Source of the DNA: Treponema pedis
GTDB taxonomy: Bacteria > Spirochaetota > Spirochaetia > Treponematales > Treponemataceae
Assembly (NCBI RefSeq): GCF_017161325.1
Contig: NZ_CP045670.1
Coordinates: 2,163,367 to 2,227,366, forward strand
Reading direction: 5' to 3'
DNA length: 64,000 nucleotides
Below, piece after piece: positions 18,110-28,584 of this stretch. How positions within the stretch are numbered: position 1 is the first letter of the stretch; the number at the start of each line of letters is the position of its first letter. The translations under genes and the position numbers were made by a program. The notes under the pieces were generated by a model. It was not told the origin of the DNA, did not search any database, and saw only the letters and a program-made list of their open reading frames with translations.

Positions 18110-19573
18110 TTACAATATGTACCTGGACAAATCCTGGTCCTGCACGATTCCTTTAAGCCTTTCATCGACATAGTCCACATCTATCTTTACGGTTTCCCCC
18201 TTCATTTCACTTGCATTAAAAGAAATATCTTCAACCAGCATTTCCATAATCGTGTGAAGTCTTCTCGCTCCTATATTTTCGTTTTTTGAATTTACATCTG
18301 CCGCTAAAAAGCTCATTCTGTCGATAGCCTCTTCGGTAAATTCGATTTTTACGTCTTCGGTTTTTAAAAGCTCCTGATATTGTCTGGTCAGGGCATTTTT
18401 AGGCTCAAGTAAGATACGTTTAAAATCTTCCGCATGAAGCGATTCCAATTCCACGCGTAAGGGAAATCGTCCTTGAAATTCCGGAATTAAATCGCTGGGC
18501 TTTGAAACGCTGAAAGCACCTGCGGCTATAAAAAGAATATGCGTCGTGTCTACCACTCCGTATTTTGTGGAAACATTTGAGCCTTCAACGATGGGAAGGA
18601 TATCCCGCTGAACACCCTCACGCGAAACGTCGGGCCCGCCGCCCCTATCCGAGCGGGAAGCGACCTTATCGATTTCATCTATAAAAATAATTCCCATTTC
18701 TTCTACACGCCTTTTAGCTTCTTCACTTACCTTATCGCGGTCAACCATACGGTCAAGCTGTTCGGCCATAATAATTTCACGGGCTTCTTTTATGCTTACG
18801 TTTTTTCGCTTAGGTTTTGAACCGCCCATCATCATACTGGAAATATTGCTCATTGCATTTTCTATATCTTCCATATTGGAACCGCCTGCAAAAAATTCAA
18901 AAGGAGGCATATTTGAAGGCTGAATTGTAACTTCAACCATTTTATCTTCAAGTTTTTTTTCTCTAAGCATTATACGGAATTTTTCGCGGGTACCGCTCAT
19001 ATCGTTTTCTTTTTTTTCATCTTCTTCATGCACAAGCTCAACCGCCGCTTTTTTTTCAATTGCAGGCTCGCCGTCCTTACGCACCGTAATTTTTATAGGA
19101 ATAACATTTTCAGCCTCGTTTGCATTGGAAGAAGTCTTTTTGCCGGAACCGGGCAAAAGTAAATCCAATAAGGATTCTTCGGTGTTTTTTTCCGCCTGTA
19201 CTTTTAAGGATTCCTGCATTTCGCTTTTTACCATATTAAAGCCGACAGCCATTAAATCGCGTATCATAGATTCGACATCGCGGCCTACATAACCTACTTC
19301 CGTATATTTCGTAGCTTCCACTTTTAAAAAAGGAGCTCCCGAAAGTTTTGCAAGCCGCCTTGCAATTTCGGTTTTACCTACGCCTGTAGGTCCTATCATT
19401 AAAATATTTTTAGGCGCAATTTCATCTCTGATTTCTTCAGGCAATTGCAGCCGGCGCATTCTGTTACGCAAAGCAATTGCAACCGCCCGCTTTGCCTTAT
19501 GCTGACCGATAATATATTTATCGAGTTCTTCTACAGTTTGTTTCGGTGTTAATACGTTTAAATCGATGCTCAT
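18110..19573 (-). CDS. hslU: HslU (ClpY) AAA+ unfoldase subunit
   Basis: A 487-residue ATPase that unfolds substrates and feeds them to the HslV protease. Walker A GPTGVGKT is at residues 61-68; Walker B is in the segment GIIFIDEIDKVA. The N-terminal TPKQTVEELDKYIIGQHKAK is the HslU opening. The I-domain between them contains a lengthened charged insertion (about residues 135-215). The start overlaps the hslV stop by one base, giving coupled translation. Confidence 0.97.
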   Translation of the reverse strand: MSIDLNVLTPKQTVEELDKYIIGQHKAKRAVAIALRNRMRRLQLPEEIRDEIAPKNILMIGPTGVGKTEIARRLAKLSGAPFLKVEATKYTEVGYVGRDVESMIRDLMAVGFNMVKSEMQESLKVQAEKNTEESLLDLLLPGSGKKTSSNANEAENVIPIKITVRKDGEPAIEKKAAVELVHEEDEKKENDMSGTREKFRIMLREKKLEDKMVEVTIQPSNMPPFEFFAGGSNMEDIENAMSNISSMMMGGSKPKRKNVSIKEAREIIMAEQLDRMVDRDKVSEEAKRRVEEMGIIFIDEIDKVASRSDRGGGPDVSREGVQRDILPIVEGSNVSTKYGVVDTTHILFIAAGAFSVSKPSDLIPEFQGRFPLRVELESLHAEDFKRILLEPKNALTRQYQELLKTEDVKIEFTEEAIDRMSFLAADVNSKNENIGARRLHTIMEMLVEDISFNASEMKGETVKIDVDYVDERLKGIVQDQDLSRYIL

Positions 19574-20109
19574 TATATTTCCTCCATAATGATATTTCCG
19601 TTTGTATAAATACAGATTTTTCCCGCAATAGCTAAACTTTTTTCCGCAATTTCACGTGCGGAAAGTTCCGTGTTTTGCATTAAAGCCAAGGCGGAGGCAT
19701 AGGCGTAATTCCCGCCAGAACCGATTGCCAAAATATTTTCTTCAGGCTCTATAACATCTCCGTTTCCTGAAATTAAAAGAGTGGTCTTTGCATCGGCAAC
19801 CAAAAGGAGAGCTTGAAGGTTTTTAAGCATTTTATCGGTACGCCAATCCTTTGCAAGCTCAACCGCCGAACGGGTTAAATCGCCTGAAAATTCTTTTACC
19901 CTAACTTCAAATTTTTCCAAAAGAGTAAAAGCGTCCGCCGTAGCACCCGCAAACCCTGTAAGTATTTTACCGTCATAAATTTTTCTAACCTTTCTGGCAT
20001 TTCCTTTCATAACGGTTTCACCCATTGTAACTTGCCCGTCTCCCGCCATTACGATTTTTCCGTTCTTTCTTACGGCAATTACCGTAGTACTTCTTACCTT
20101 GTTTTTCAT
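19573..20109 (-). CDS. hslV: HslV (ClpQ) peptidase subunit
   Basis: A 178-residue proteasome-like N-terminal nucleophile peptidase. The sequence [20 protein letters not shown] contains the conserved TT of the mature N-terminus at about residues 8-9, so a short leader of seven residues would have to be removed to free the catalytic Thr. [20 protein letters not shown] is also diagnostic. It partners HslU, encoded immediately downstream. Confidence 0.96.
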   Translation of the reverse strand: MKNKVRSTTVIAVRKNGKIVMAGDGQVTMGETVMKGNARKVRKIYDGKILTGFAGATADAFTLLEKFEVRVKEFSGDLTRSAVELAKDWRTDKMLKNLQALLLVADAKTTLLISGNGDVIEPEENILAIGSGGNYAYASALALMQNTELSAREIAEKSLAIAGKICIYTNGNIIMEEI

Positions 20110-20167
20110 AAAACTCCCTATAAAACAATTCTATTTTTACAACCGTCAATTTAAAATTGCCGATTAC

Positions 20168-21094
20168 TTACGAATGCGGATGAGCTTTTTTGTAAAGCGA
20201 ATGAAGCTGTTCCGCAGTAATATGAGTGTATCTTTGCGTAGTGGAAACACTTGCATGTCCTAAAAGTTCCTGCACAACTCTTATATCCGCACCGCGTGTT
20301 ACAAGAGTTGAAGCAAAACTGTGCCTAAAAGCGTGAGGCGAAAGTCTTTTTAATTCGGGCGAAATTTCCACATAACGGTTAATTATATACCTTATACCGC
20401 GAATCGTAAGAGGCTTTCCCCTCTTATTTAAAAAGAGCGCATCACGTGTTTTTCCGTCTTCACCCGTTTGCACTTCGCCTTGATGTTTTTTTAATAACAT
20501 TTTACGCTCTTTTAAATAAATCTTTAAATAATCTTTTGCAAAGTCCGCAAAAAAAACCTTGCGCTCTTTTTTTCCTTTTCCGAAAACTATTGCGGAAGAA
20601 AAAGAAAAATCCAAATCTTTTATATCCAACCCTGCAAGCTCCGAAACACGGCAGCCTGTAGAATAAAGAGATGCAAACAAAGCGGCGTCTCTTGCTTCCC
20701 ATAAAATATTTTTGTTTTCGGGCAGGGCGCAAAACTCCTGAGCTTGAGCCGGAAACATAAACACGGGAAGTTTTAAAGGTATTTTTAAATTACGTAATCC
20801 CGTTGCAGGGTTTACCTTTGTTAAATTAAAACGTACCGCATATTTATAAAACCCGCGTAAAACGGAAAGAAGTCTGTTAATTGAAGCGGGCGCAAATTTT
20901 TTATCTCCCAATTCAGCGGCAAAAATTCTTATATCGGAAGCGGAAACTTCAAATACTTTTAAATTTAATTCTTTAAGCCACGATTTAAAAATTTGTAAAT
21001 CGTTTTTATAAGAATTAATTGTCGCCTTTGTAAACTGCCTTACGCCTGCCGTATAAGTAAGATAGTCTTCAAAAATTTTATCCGCTTCTTCCAT
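20168..21094 (-). CDS. Tyrosine recombinase XerC-like
   Basis: A 308-residue site-specific recombinase with an N-terminal SAM-like core-binding domain and a complete catalytic set: R149, K173/K175 region, H254, R257, H280 and nucleophile Y289. Xer proteins resolve chromosome dimers at dif near division. It sits between topA and hslV, the position of codV in Bacillus, which supports a XerC assignment. A second Xer gene lies at 24990-25892, so the two probably act as a pair. Confidence 0.9.
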   Translation of the reverse strand: MEEADKIFEDYLTYTAGVRQFTKATINSYKNDLQIFKSWLKELNLKVFEVSASDIRIFAAELGDKKFAPASINRLLSVLRGFYKYAVRFNLTKVNPATGLRNLKIPLKLPVFMFPAQAQEFCALPENKNILWEARDAALFASLYSTGCRVSELAGLDIKDLDFSFSSAIVFGKGKKERKVFFADFAKDYLKIYLKERKMLLKKHQGEVQTGEDGKTRDALFLNKRGKPLTIRGIRYIINRYVEISPELKRLSPHAFRHSFASTLVTRGADIRVVQELLGHASVSTTQRYTHITAEQLHSLYKKAHPHS

Positions 21095-21104
21095 TTAAAA
21101 CTTC

Positions 21105-23285
21105 CTATTCTTCCGACTCATTTACATCTTCTACACCTTCAACTACAGTATGAAGATAATCGCAATCGGGATTTATACAAGCCTTATAGCTTCCGTGTTT
21201 TTTATCGTATTTTTCTACCATAAACCAGCCGCACTTGGGACAAACCGCGTTAATGGGTTTAAAGTGCGAAATAAAATCGCATTTCGGAAAATTGGTGCAG
21301 CCGTAAAACTCCTTTCCCCTCCCCTTAGACTTACGCGCAATAATATCTCCGCCGCAGCCTTCTCTGGGACACTTTGCAAGCGGAATCGATTTTGTATTTT
21401 TACATTCGGGGAATCCTGTGCAGGCAAGGAAAAAGCCGAAACGCCCGAGTTTTTTAACCATCGGTTTCCCGCATTTTTCGCAAACTATATCGGTTTGTTC
21501 ATCAAGGGAACCCTTAATGCTTTCAACCTTTACCATTGCATCTTCAACCTGCTCTTGAAACGTGCCGTAAAAACTTTTCATCAAATTAGGCCATTCAACC
21601 TTATTTTCTTCAACTTCATCAAGCTTGGTTTCCATACCGGCCGTAAAATTTACATCGACTATATCCGAAAAGTTTTTTACTAAAAGAGTGTTTATTATTC
21701 TTCCCAATTGAGTAGGAACGAGCTGTTTATTTGAACGGGTAACATAATATCTTTCAAGCAAAACGGAAATAATGGGGGCATAAGTAGAAGGCCGCCCTAT
21801 TCCTTTTTCTTCCAACATTTTTACAATGCTTGCATCGGTATAACGTGCAGGCCCTTGAGTAAAATGCTGTTCCGGGCGAAGAGTAATTACATTTACCTTA
21901 TCTCCTATTTTCATAGAAGGAAGAGTCTTTCCTTTTTCGTCTTTTGAAATTAGGGTTTTTGTAACGTTATAAAACCCCTTTTCGGTAACCGAAGTTGAAG
22001 AAGCTCGAAAAACCGCATCGCCGACTTCAATTTCATAGCTTGAAGTTTTTGTTTTTGCATTTTTCATTTGACTTGCAACAAAGCGCTCCCAAATTAAGGT
22101 ATAAAGCCTTAATTGGTCCCTGTTTAAAAATTCTTTTAAGTATGCGGGCGTGTACTCAACGTATGTAGGCCGTATACCTTCATGGGCATCTTGAGCTTTT
22201 TTGCCGACCGAATATTCTATATGCTTATCGGGTAAATCCGAAGGATAGTTTTCTTCAATCCATTTACGCACCGCCGTAATTGCAACGTCCGAAATTCTTA
22301 CGGAGTCGGTACGCATATATGTAATTAAACCGACACGGTTAGCTCCTACGGCTATACCTTCATAAAGCTGTTGCGCTACTTGCATGGTTTTTTTAGATGT
22401 AAATCCGATTCTATTTGCCGCGGTTTGCTGCAATGTGGAAGTCGTAAACGGAGGCCTCGGTTTAATTGTTTTTTCCGCCGTTTTAATATCTAAAATTTTT
22501 GCAGGAAGAGATTTAAGCTTTTCAATAATTTCTTTAACTTCTTTTTCGTTTTTTAATTCGGGCTTTGCATTTTTATATTTTACCAGCTGCGCTTCAAAAG
22601 ATGCCTTTCCGTATTTAAAATCGGAATCAAGTGTCCAATATTCGTCCGGAATAAAATTTTCAACTTCAACCTCCCGCTCGCAAATTAAACGCAAGGCAAC
22701 CGACTGAACTCTGCCGGCCGATAAACCGTTTTTTACTTTTTGCCATAAAAGAGGAGAAAGGCTGTATCCTACTAGTCTGTCCAAAACGCGTCTTGCTTTT
22801 TGAGCGTTCACCTTTCCCATATCTATATCGGCAGGATTTTTAACCGCTTCCTGTATTGCCTTAGGTGTAATTTCATTAAATACAATCCGCTTGATGGGAA
22901 CGCCGCATTCACTTGAAAAAGATTCATGTAAATGAAAGGCGATGGCTTCTCCTTCACGGTCATTATCACTTGCAAGAAAAACGAATGCGGATTTCTTTAC
23001 TTCTTTTTTTAATTCGCGTAAAATTTTCGCCCTGCCGTGAACGGTAATATATTCGGGCGTAAAATTATTTTGTATATCTATTGCCAATCTTGATTTGGGT
23101 AAATCTATTAAATGCCCCATAGAAGCGCGTACAACATAATCCTGTCCCAAATACTTTTCAATCGTTTTCGCCTTTGAAGGAGATTCTACGATAATAAGAT
23201 ATTGGGTCTTGGCTTTTTTATCTTTTACAGCCGTTTTTTTGTTTGTTGTTTTAGCGATTTTTTTTTCATCAAGCGTTTTACTCAT
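21105..23285 (-). CDS. topA: DNA topoisomerase I
   Basis: A 726-residue type IA topoisomerase that relaxes negative supercoils. After a Lys-rich N-terminal tail (about 25 residues) comes the TOPRIM domain, with YLIIVESPSKAKTIEKYLG and ASDNDREGE (105-113). The catalytic Tyr is in GLITYMRTDSVR (Y323). The C-terminus carries three Cys4 zinc ribbons (about 598-715), each CxxC or CxxxxC with a paired CxxxxxC. It lies between dprA and xerC, as in Bacillus. Confidence 0.97.
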   Translation of the reverse strand: MSKTLDEKKIAKTTNKKTAVKDKKAKTQYLIIVESPSKAKTIEKYLGQDYVVRASMGHLIDLPKSRLAIDIQNNFTPEYITVHGRAKILRELKKEVKKSAFVFLASDNDREGEAIAFHLHESFSSECGVPIKRIVFNEITPKAIQEAVKNPADIDMGKVNAQKARRVLDRLVGYSLSPLLWQKVKNGLSAGRVQSVALRLICEREVEVENFIPDEYWTLDSDFKYGKASFEAQLVKYKNAKPELKNEKEVKEIIEKLKSLPAKILDIKTAEKTIKPRPPFTTSTLQQTAANRIGFTSKKTMQVAQQLYEGIAVGANRVGLITYMRTDSVRISDVAITAVRKWIEENYPSDLPDKHIEYSVGKKAQDAHEGIRPTYVEYTPAYLKEFLNRDQLRLYTLIWERFVASQMKNAKTKTSSYEIEVGDAVFRASSTSVTEKGFYNVTKTLISKDEKGKTLPSMKIGDKVNVITLRPEQHFTQGPARYTDASIVKMLEEKGIGRPSTYAPIISVLLERYYVTRSNKQLVPTQLGRIINTLLVKNFSDIVDVNFTAGMETKLDEVEENKVEWPNLMKSFYGTFQEQVEDAMVKVESIKGSLDEQTDIVCEKCGKPMVKKLGRFGFFLACTGFPECKNTKSIPLAKCPREGCGGDIIARKSKGRGKEFYGCTNFPKCDFISHFKPINAVCPKCGWFMVEKYDKKHGSYKACINPDCDYLHTVVEGVEDVNESEE

Positions 23286-23309
23286 AAAAACCTCTTTTTA
23301 ACCTTTCCT

Positions 23310-24248
23310 TTATAATTTTAAATCAGTAAACAACGATACCTGTCTGTTGTTTTCATTCAAAGAATATTTCCAATCATTTAAAATGTCCTTTGCACTTGTT
23401 ATTGCAAGAGCTCCCTGCTCCGCAAGGTTTACACAGCCCTCATTTTGAATCGAATTCAAAAGAGTCTTACAAACATAAACATCTCTGCCCTGTTCCAGAG
23501 CAAACTCTCCGGTAATCAAAGCCCCCGATTTTTTAGGAGCTTCGACAATCAGCACGGAACGCGACAGCCCTGAAATAATTCTGTTCCTTTCAGGGAATCT
23601 GAAAGCAAGAGGCTCCGTGCCGGGAGTATACTCGCTTAAAATACAGCCGCCCTCTTCCAATATTTTTGCGGCAAGTTTCTTATTGCTTTTAGGATAAATT
23701 CCTTCCGGGCCGCAAGCTAAAACCGCAACGGCACTTACTCTTTTAACCTCAGCTTCAAAACAACCGCGATGAGAATAAGTATCTATCCCGTATGCCAATC
23801 CCGAAACCACAGGAATACCCAGTTCCGCAAACTCTCTTCCCAAAGACAGAGCCTCCTGTATTCCTTCCCCGGTCGGGCGTCTTGTTCCCACCATAGCAAT
23901 TGCGGGCAGCTCAGGATTCGGCAAAGTGCCGCGATAAAATATCATAAAAGGAGCGTCGGGTATTTCCCTTAAAAGAGGCGGAAAGTCTTTTTCGTTAAAC
24001 GAAACGGAACTTATTCCGTACATCTCCATAATTTTTACAGCCTTTTCCGAATACCTTTGAATAAGCTCAGGCTCAAATTTTTTCGGATTTACACGTCTCC
24101 CTATAAGCTCCGAAATATCTTTTATAGAAAGTAATGAAAACTCTTCGATTCCGTCAAGTTTTTCCGATAAAAGAAGTTTTTCTCTTCCTCTCAAAAACGA
24201 ACATTGAGATAAGGCTATGTTTAAAATTTCTTTATCGGATATCTTCAT
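23310..24248 (-). CDS. dprA: DNA processing protein DprA (Smf)
   Basis: A 312-residue protein with an N-terminal SAM-like region and a central Rossmann-like DprA domain (AMVGTRRPTGEGIQEALSLG, SGLAYGIDTYSHRG, FPERNRIISGLS). DprA binds incoming single-stranded DNA and loads RecA in natural transformation; homologues are also common in bacteria not known to be competent. It directly precedes topA in transcription. Confidence 0.94.
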   Translation of the reverse strand: MKISDKEILNIALSQCSFLRGREKLLLSEKLDGIEEFSLLSIKDISELIGRRVNPKKFEPELIQRYSEKAVKIMEMYGISSVSFNEKDFPPLLREIPDAPFMIFYRGTLPNPELPAIAMVGTRRPTGEGIQEALSLGREFAELGIPVVSGLAYGIDTYSHRGCFEAEVKRVSAVAVLACGPEGIYPKSNKKLAAKILEEGGCILSEYTPGTEPLAFRFPERNRIISGLSRSVLIVEAPKKSGALITGEFALEQGRDVYVCKTLLNSIQNEGCVNLAEQGALAITSAKDILNDWKYSLNENNRQVSLFTDLKL

Positions 24249-24251
24249 ATA

Positions 24252-24980
24252 TCAATTCCCGCTATTCATTCTTTCCTTTATAAGTTTTATATTGTTTTCG
24301 GCTTCGGCTTTTTTTTCCGCACTGCTTGTAAGCGAAATAACTTTTTCATACATTTCGACAGCCTTTTCATTATTGCCCGTTACATAATAAGCCCTTCCCA
24401 ATAAAAGTAAATGCTGTATCGGTTTTTGCTCTCTTTCAACAACGCTTTCCAAAAGCGGAATTGCCTCGTAAGGTTTATTTAATTCAAAAAGATATAAAAC
24501 CGAAAGAGCGTAAACGGCTTTTGAATATTTCGGGTCAATTTCAATAGCCCGAGTATAGGAAGACACCGCAAGAGCATAGTATCTTTTTTTCTCTATATCC
24601 GTTCCCGATAAATCAAAATCAAGCGCATTTTTTGCAACAAGACTTGCAGCCAAACCGGTTTGATAAAACAAGTTTTGATTTTCAGGATAATATTCCAAAG
24701 CGGATTGAAAACAGGTTAGGGCTTTTTTATACATTTTTTGGTCCATATACCGCGAACCCAAAATTTTATACCAAATCCCTATTCTGCCTTCCGCAATTAT
24801 AATATCTTCAACCCTGCGCTCGTACTTTTTTATAGCTTCTTTTAATTCTTCTTCGGTGGTAGGACGGCTGACACCCTCTTCCAATTCCTGAAGCCTTTTT
24901 ATTCTGTTATTGTAATTACAACCGGAAAAAAAAGCAAGAGAAAAAGCTGCAACAACTAAAAATAAAATTCTTTTTTTCAT
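24252..24980 (-). CDS. TPR-repeat lipoprotein
   Basis: A 242-residue exported protein with a lipoprotein signal (lipobox FFSGC, Cys21). The mature part carries at least three tetratricopeptide repeats at about residues 75-235, for example YKKALTCFQSALEYYPENQN and AVSSYTRAIEIDPKYSKAVY. TPR lipoproteins usually scaffold envelope complexes. It sits between the xerD-like gene and dprA in the large operon; its partner is unknown. Confidence 0.85.
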   Translation of the reverse strand: MKKRILFLVVAAFSLAFFSGCNYNNRIKRLQELEEGVSRPTTEEELKEAIKKYERRVEDIIIAEGRIGIWYKILGSRYMDQKMYKKALTCFQSALEYYPENQNLFYQTGLAASLVAKNALDFDLSGTDIEKKRYYALAVSSYTRAIEIDPKYSKAVYALSVLYLFELNKPYEAIPLLESVVEREQKPIQHLLLLGRAYYVTGNNEKAVEMYEKVISLTSSAEKKAEAENNIKLIKERMNSGN

Positions 24981-24989
24981 TATACACTC

Positions 24990-25892
24990 CTATTTAATTC
25001 TTTTTCCATTAAAAAATTTATTATGATACATTTCCAGCGACTTATCTTCGATGTGGGTATACACTTGTGTAGTAGAAATATCGGAATGCCCGAGAAGACA
25101 CTGAACCGAACGCAAATCGGCACCTCCTGCAAGTAAATGCGTTGCATAAGAATGCCTGAGCGTATGAACCTTAGTTTTAATTCCTGCAAAATTGGAAAGC
25201 TCGTTCATTCTTTTCCAAATCCCTTTACGGGTGATACAGCCGCCGTGATTGTTTAAAAACACGGCACCGGCTGTAAGCGTATTTTCGGAATACTTAGGTT
25301 TTAATAATTTACATCTGGCTTCCGCAGAATAACGTTTAAGCCAATATTTTGCGGCGCTTCCGAAAGGTACAATACGCTCCTTATTTCCCTTTCCGGTAAC
25401 CTTAATCAAATCTTCTTCAAAAAAAATATCCTCAAGTTTTAAATTAACGATTTCACTTACACGCAATCCCGCCGAATAAATAAGTTCGAACATCGCCCTG
25501 TCGCGGATGTTATTAGGCGTATCCAAAGGAATCGCCGCAAAAAGCTCATCTATTTCTTCAGGCGATAAAACCCGCGGTAAAGTTTTTTCACGACGCGGCC
25601 TATCTATACCTTCACTGGGATTATCTTTGCGCACTCCTTCAATCACTAAAAATCTAAAAAAGGAATTAAGGGCCGCTATATCTTTTGCAATCGTTTTTGC
25701 CATAATACCCGCTTCCGCTCTGGATAAAATAAACCGAATACAGTCTTCTTGTGAGGCATTTTCAATTTGAATACCTTTAAGCTCTTCCCTAAACAATTGC
25801 AAAGTGTTTATATAAGTTTGCGCCGTTGCCTTTGAATGAGATTCCGCAGAGATTAAAAATCCGTAAAATGCGCGAAGCTGTATGTTTGTCAA
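24990..25892 (-). CDS. Tyrosine recombinase XerD-like
   Basis: A 300-residue Xer recombinase. It has an N-terminal core-binding domain (about 1-90) and a complete active site: R144, K168, H243, R246, H269, Y278. The DRPRREKTLPRVLSPEEID linker and SPEEI motif resemble XerD. The start lies one base after the ftsZ stop, which ties expression to division. It is clearly a different gene from the XerC-like paralogue 4 kb downstream, not a duplicate. Confidence 0.9.
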   Translation of the reverse strand: MTNIQLRAFYGFLISAESHSKATAQTYINTLQLFREELKGIQIENASQEDCIRFILSRAEAGIMAKTIAKDIAALNSFFRFLVIEGVRKDNPSEGIDRPRREKTLPRVLSPEEIDELFAAIPLDTPNNIRDRAMFELIYSAGLRVSEIVNLKLEDIFFEEDLIKVTGKGNKERIVPFGSAAKYWLKRYSAEARCKLLKPKYSENTLTAGAVFLNNHGGCITRKGIWKRMNELSNFAGIKTKVHTLRHSYATHLLAGGADLRSVQCLLGHSDISTTQVYTHIEDKSLEMYHNKFFNGKRIK

Positions 25893-25893
25893 A

Positions 25894-27240
25894 TTATCTT
25901 CCCTTTTTGTTTCTGTAATAAGTCGGAATATCCAAATCCGTTCCGTCTTCCGGAACCTCTACGTTAAAGCTGTATTTTTGTTCGGCAAAATCAGGTTCGG
26001 CGGCGGTTTCATACTCTTGCAAAACCGGTTCGGCCGGACGGTTTTTTTCGTTTCTGAGCCCGAGCCCGGAAATAACCGGAGGTTTGGGAGGAGCCGAATT
26101 CCCCTGTCTGTTTAAATTGGACCACTGTCCCGATGTAATAAAAGAGTTTCCCGCAGAAGTTTTTTCTTCAACGGGTGACGGAGCCGCTTCGGTAACCTTT
26201 CCGAGCTCGAAAAATTCGTTTGAAGGAAATCCAGTTGCAATCAGGGTAACGCTTACCGAATCTCCCATTGAGGGGTCTACGGTTGTACCGAAACATGTTG
26301 AAACGTCCGGGTCGGCATTAGCGGTTATAATCCCCATAATTTCCTCAACCTCATGTAAGGTTAAAGTTTCGTTGCCGCAAATATTTACCAAAAGATGTTT
26401 TGCTCCCTCTATGCGGGAATCTTCCAATAAAGGATTGTTAATCGCATTTGTCGCGGCGTCCACGGCACGGCTTTGACCGTGCCCCACTCCTACACCCATG
26501 TGAGCATTTCCCTGAGAACGCATTGCGGATTGAACATCTGCAAGGTCTACATTTACTTCACCGGGTCTGTAAATTAAATCGGAAATCCCCTGAACGGCTT
26601 GACGTAAAACATCATCTACCTTTTTAAAGGCTTCCGGAACCGGTGTTGAAGGCTCAACAAGTTTTAATAAATGCTGATTCGGAATAACAATAACCGCGTC
26701 AACGGATTCTCGCAACTTTTGGATTCCGTTTTCGGCAAGTTTCATTCTCGTTTTTCCTTCAAAATTAAAAGGTTTTGTAACAACCGCTACCGTTAATACG
26801 CCCTGCTCTTTCGCTATTTCCGCAATTATAGGAGCGGAGCCCGTTCCCGTTCCGCCGCCCATTCCGGCGGTTATAAAAAGCATATCCGAATCTTTTATAG
26901 CATTGGCAATCGCTTCCCTGTCTTCAAGAGCGGCCTTTTCACCGACTTCAGGATTTCCTCCGGCACCGAGCCCTCCCGTAAGTTTTGAACCTATAGGAAG
27001 CTTTGTAGGTGCATTGGAATAATGCAAGGCCTGCAAGTCCGTATTCGCTACAATAAAATCCACATAGCGCATATCACTTGATAACATTCTGTTTACGGCA
27101 TTGGAACCGCCGCCTCCCGCTCCTATTACTTTAATTACGGCAGGAGTACCGGGTAAACCGCCGGTATAAGAACCTCCGGTCTTAGTTGATGTCATTGAAT
27201 CACAATTTTCTCTTTCAAGTATTTCGTAAGACATACCCAT
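25894..27240 (-). CDS. ftsZ: Cell division protein FtsZ
   Basis: A 448-residue tubulin-like GTPase that forms the Z ring. The GTP motif GGGTGTGS is at residues 128-135, and [17 protein letters not shown] at about 36-52. A poorly conserved linker (about 340-435) leads to the C-terminal peptide [14 protein letters not shown], which binds FtsA. The N-terminal extension of about 30 residues ([10 protein letters not shown]) is longer than in E. coli. An imperfect hairpin lies in the gap to ftsA. Confidence 0.97.
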   Translation of the reverse strand: MGMSYEILERENCDSMTSTKTGGSYTGGLPGTPAVIKVIGAGGGGSNAVNRMLSSDMRYVDFIVANTDLQALHYSNAPTKLPIGSKLTGGLGAGGNPEVGEKAALEDREAIANAIKDSDMLFITAGMGGGTGTGSAPIIAEIAKEQGVLTVAVVTKPFNFEGKTRMKLAENGIQKLRESVDAVIVIPNQHLLKLVEPSTPVPEAFKKVDDVLRQAVQGISDLIYRPGEVNVDLADVQSAMRSQGNAHMGVGVGHGQSRAVDAATNAINNPLLEDSRIEGAKHLLVNICGNETLTLHEVEEIMGIITANADPDVSTCFGTTVDPSMGDSVSVTLIATGFPSNEFFELGKVTEAAPSPVEEKTSAGNSFITSGQWSNLNRQGNSAPPKPPVISGLGLRNEKNRPAEPVLQEYETAAEPDFAEQKYSFNVEVPEDGTDLDIPTYYRNKKGR

Positions 27241-27324
27241 ATAATTTTCCCTCCCATGTATATTGTCTTAAACGGAATTTTTAAATTCCGACCGTATTTT
27301 TTAATATCCCGCTTTTAAAATATT

Positions 27325-28584
27325 TTAAAACAAATCTTTAAAAAAATCCGAAAATTTTTTAAAAACGGTTTTTGAAGTTTCTCCGCCGTTTGCGGAAACG
27401 GATTCCTCCTTATTTTGATTTTCATAAGCGTTCCATACAAGCCCCAATACGGCGGCAAATTCGGGACTTCTATATTCTCCCGTCAAACCGCCAACCGTGG
27501 CGGGAACTCCCAAGCGTACGGAAGGCATATTAAAAATTTCGCTTGCCAACTCTACAGTACCCGAAAGTAAGGCGCCGCCGCCGCAAATAACCACGGAACC
27601 GGAAAGATGCATTCCCTTAGTAAAAGAAGAAACCTTATCTTTTATAATTGCAAATATTTCGGCCATTCTGGCTTGAAATATTTCGCATATTTCCAACTTG
27701 GAAATTTCTTCAGGGCCGCGGCCTGCAACTCCGGGTAAAAGAACCTGCTCATTGGCTTCAATAAAATCGCTCCAACAACAGCCGTTAGATAATTTTATTT
27801 TTTCCGCAATATCAAAAGGAATCTTTTTTATTACCGCCAAATCATTTGTAACCTGAATTCCTCCCACCGGAATTGCAGTTGTCATCACCGGCGCCCCGTT
27901 TTGCATAACTACAATTTCAGTAGTTCCGGCTCCTATATCTATCAAAATAGAGCCCAATTCCTGTTCATCTCTTGTCATTACCGATTTTACATCTGCAAGA
28001 CCGTGATGCATAAAACCGTCCACTCGTAAATTCGCACGGTTAACGCACAAAACCATATTTTTAATGGAAGTTACGGAACCTGTTATAATATGAACCTCGG
28101 CTTCAAGTCTTACGCCTATCATATTAAGAGGGTCCTTTATATCACGCTGCTTATCTACAGTATAAGATTGAGGAACCACATGAATTATTTCTCTATCAAG
28201 CGGAATAACTACCGCCTTTGCCGAATTTATTACCGACTCAATATCGTTTTTATCTATTTCGCGGTTATTTTTTCCCTTATCCCCGCCGCCTTTATAGCTT
28301 ACGGGAAATACACCGCGAGAATTTAAACCTTCAATATGAGTTCCGCCCAAACCTACCACGCAATGGTCAATGTCCACACCGGACATCATTTCGGCGGATT
28401 CAACGGCATTATTTATTCCCCGAACCGTGCTTTCAATATTGGTAATAGACCCCTTACGCATTCCGGTAGATTCGGCAGAGCCTATTCCTATAATTTGGAA
28501 TCCTCCGGTTTCAAGCTTTTCCGCGACAACCACCCGCGTATTTTTCGTACCTATATCTAATCCGACTATAATATCGCTACTCAT
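27325..28584 (-). CDS. ftsA: Cell division protein FtsA
   Basis: An actin-like ATPase of 419 residues that anchors FtsZ to the membrane. The start at 28584 (MSSDIIVGLDIGTKNTRVVV) is chosen because it gives the standard FtsA N-terminus; longer readings upstream fall inside ftsQ. The ATG overlaps the ftsQ stop by eight bases (ATGAGTAG), so translation is coupled. The phosphate motifs DIGTKNT and DIGAGTTEIVV are present. The C-terminal FKKFSDFFKDLF is an amphipathic membrane-targeting helix. Confidence 0.96.
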   Translation of the reverse strand: MSSDIIVGLDIGTKNTRVVVAEKLETGGFQIIGIGSAESTGMRKGSITNIESTVRGINNAVESAEMMSGVDIDHCVVGLGGTHIEGLNSRGVFPVSYKGGGDKGKNNREIDKNDIESVINSAKAVVIPLDREIIHVVPQSYTVDKQRDIKDPLNMIGVRLEAEVHIITGSVTSIKNMVLCVNRANLRVDGFMHHGLADVKSVMTRDEQELGSILIDIGAGTTEIVVMQNGAPVMTTAIPVGGIQVTNDLAVIKKIPFDIAEKIKLSNGCCWSDFIEANEQVLLPGVAGRGPEEISKLEICEIFQARMAEIFAIIKDKVSSFTKGMHLSGSVVICGGGALLSGTVELASEIFNMPSVRLGVPATVGGLTGEYRSPEFAAVLGLVWNAYENQNKEESVSANGGETSKTVFKKFSDFFKDLF

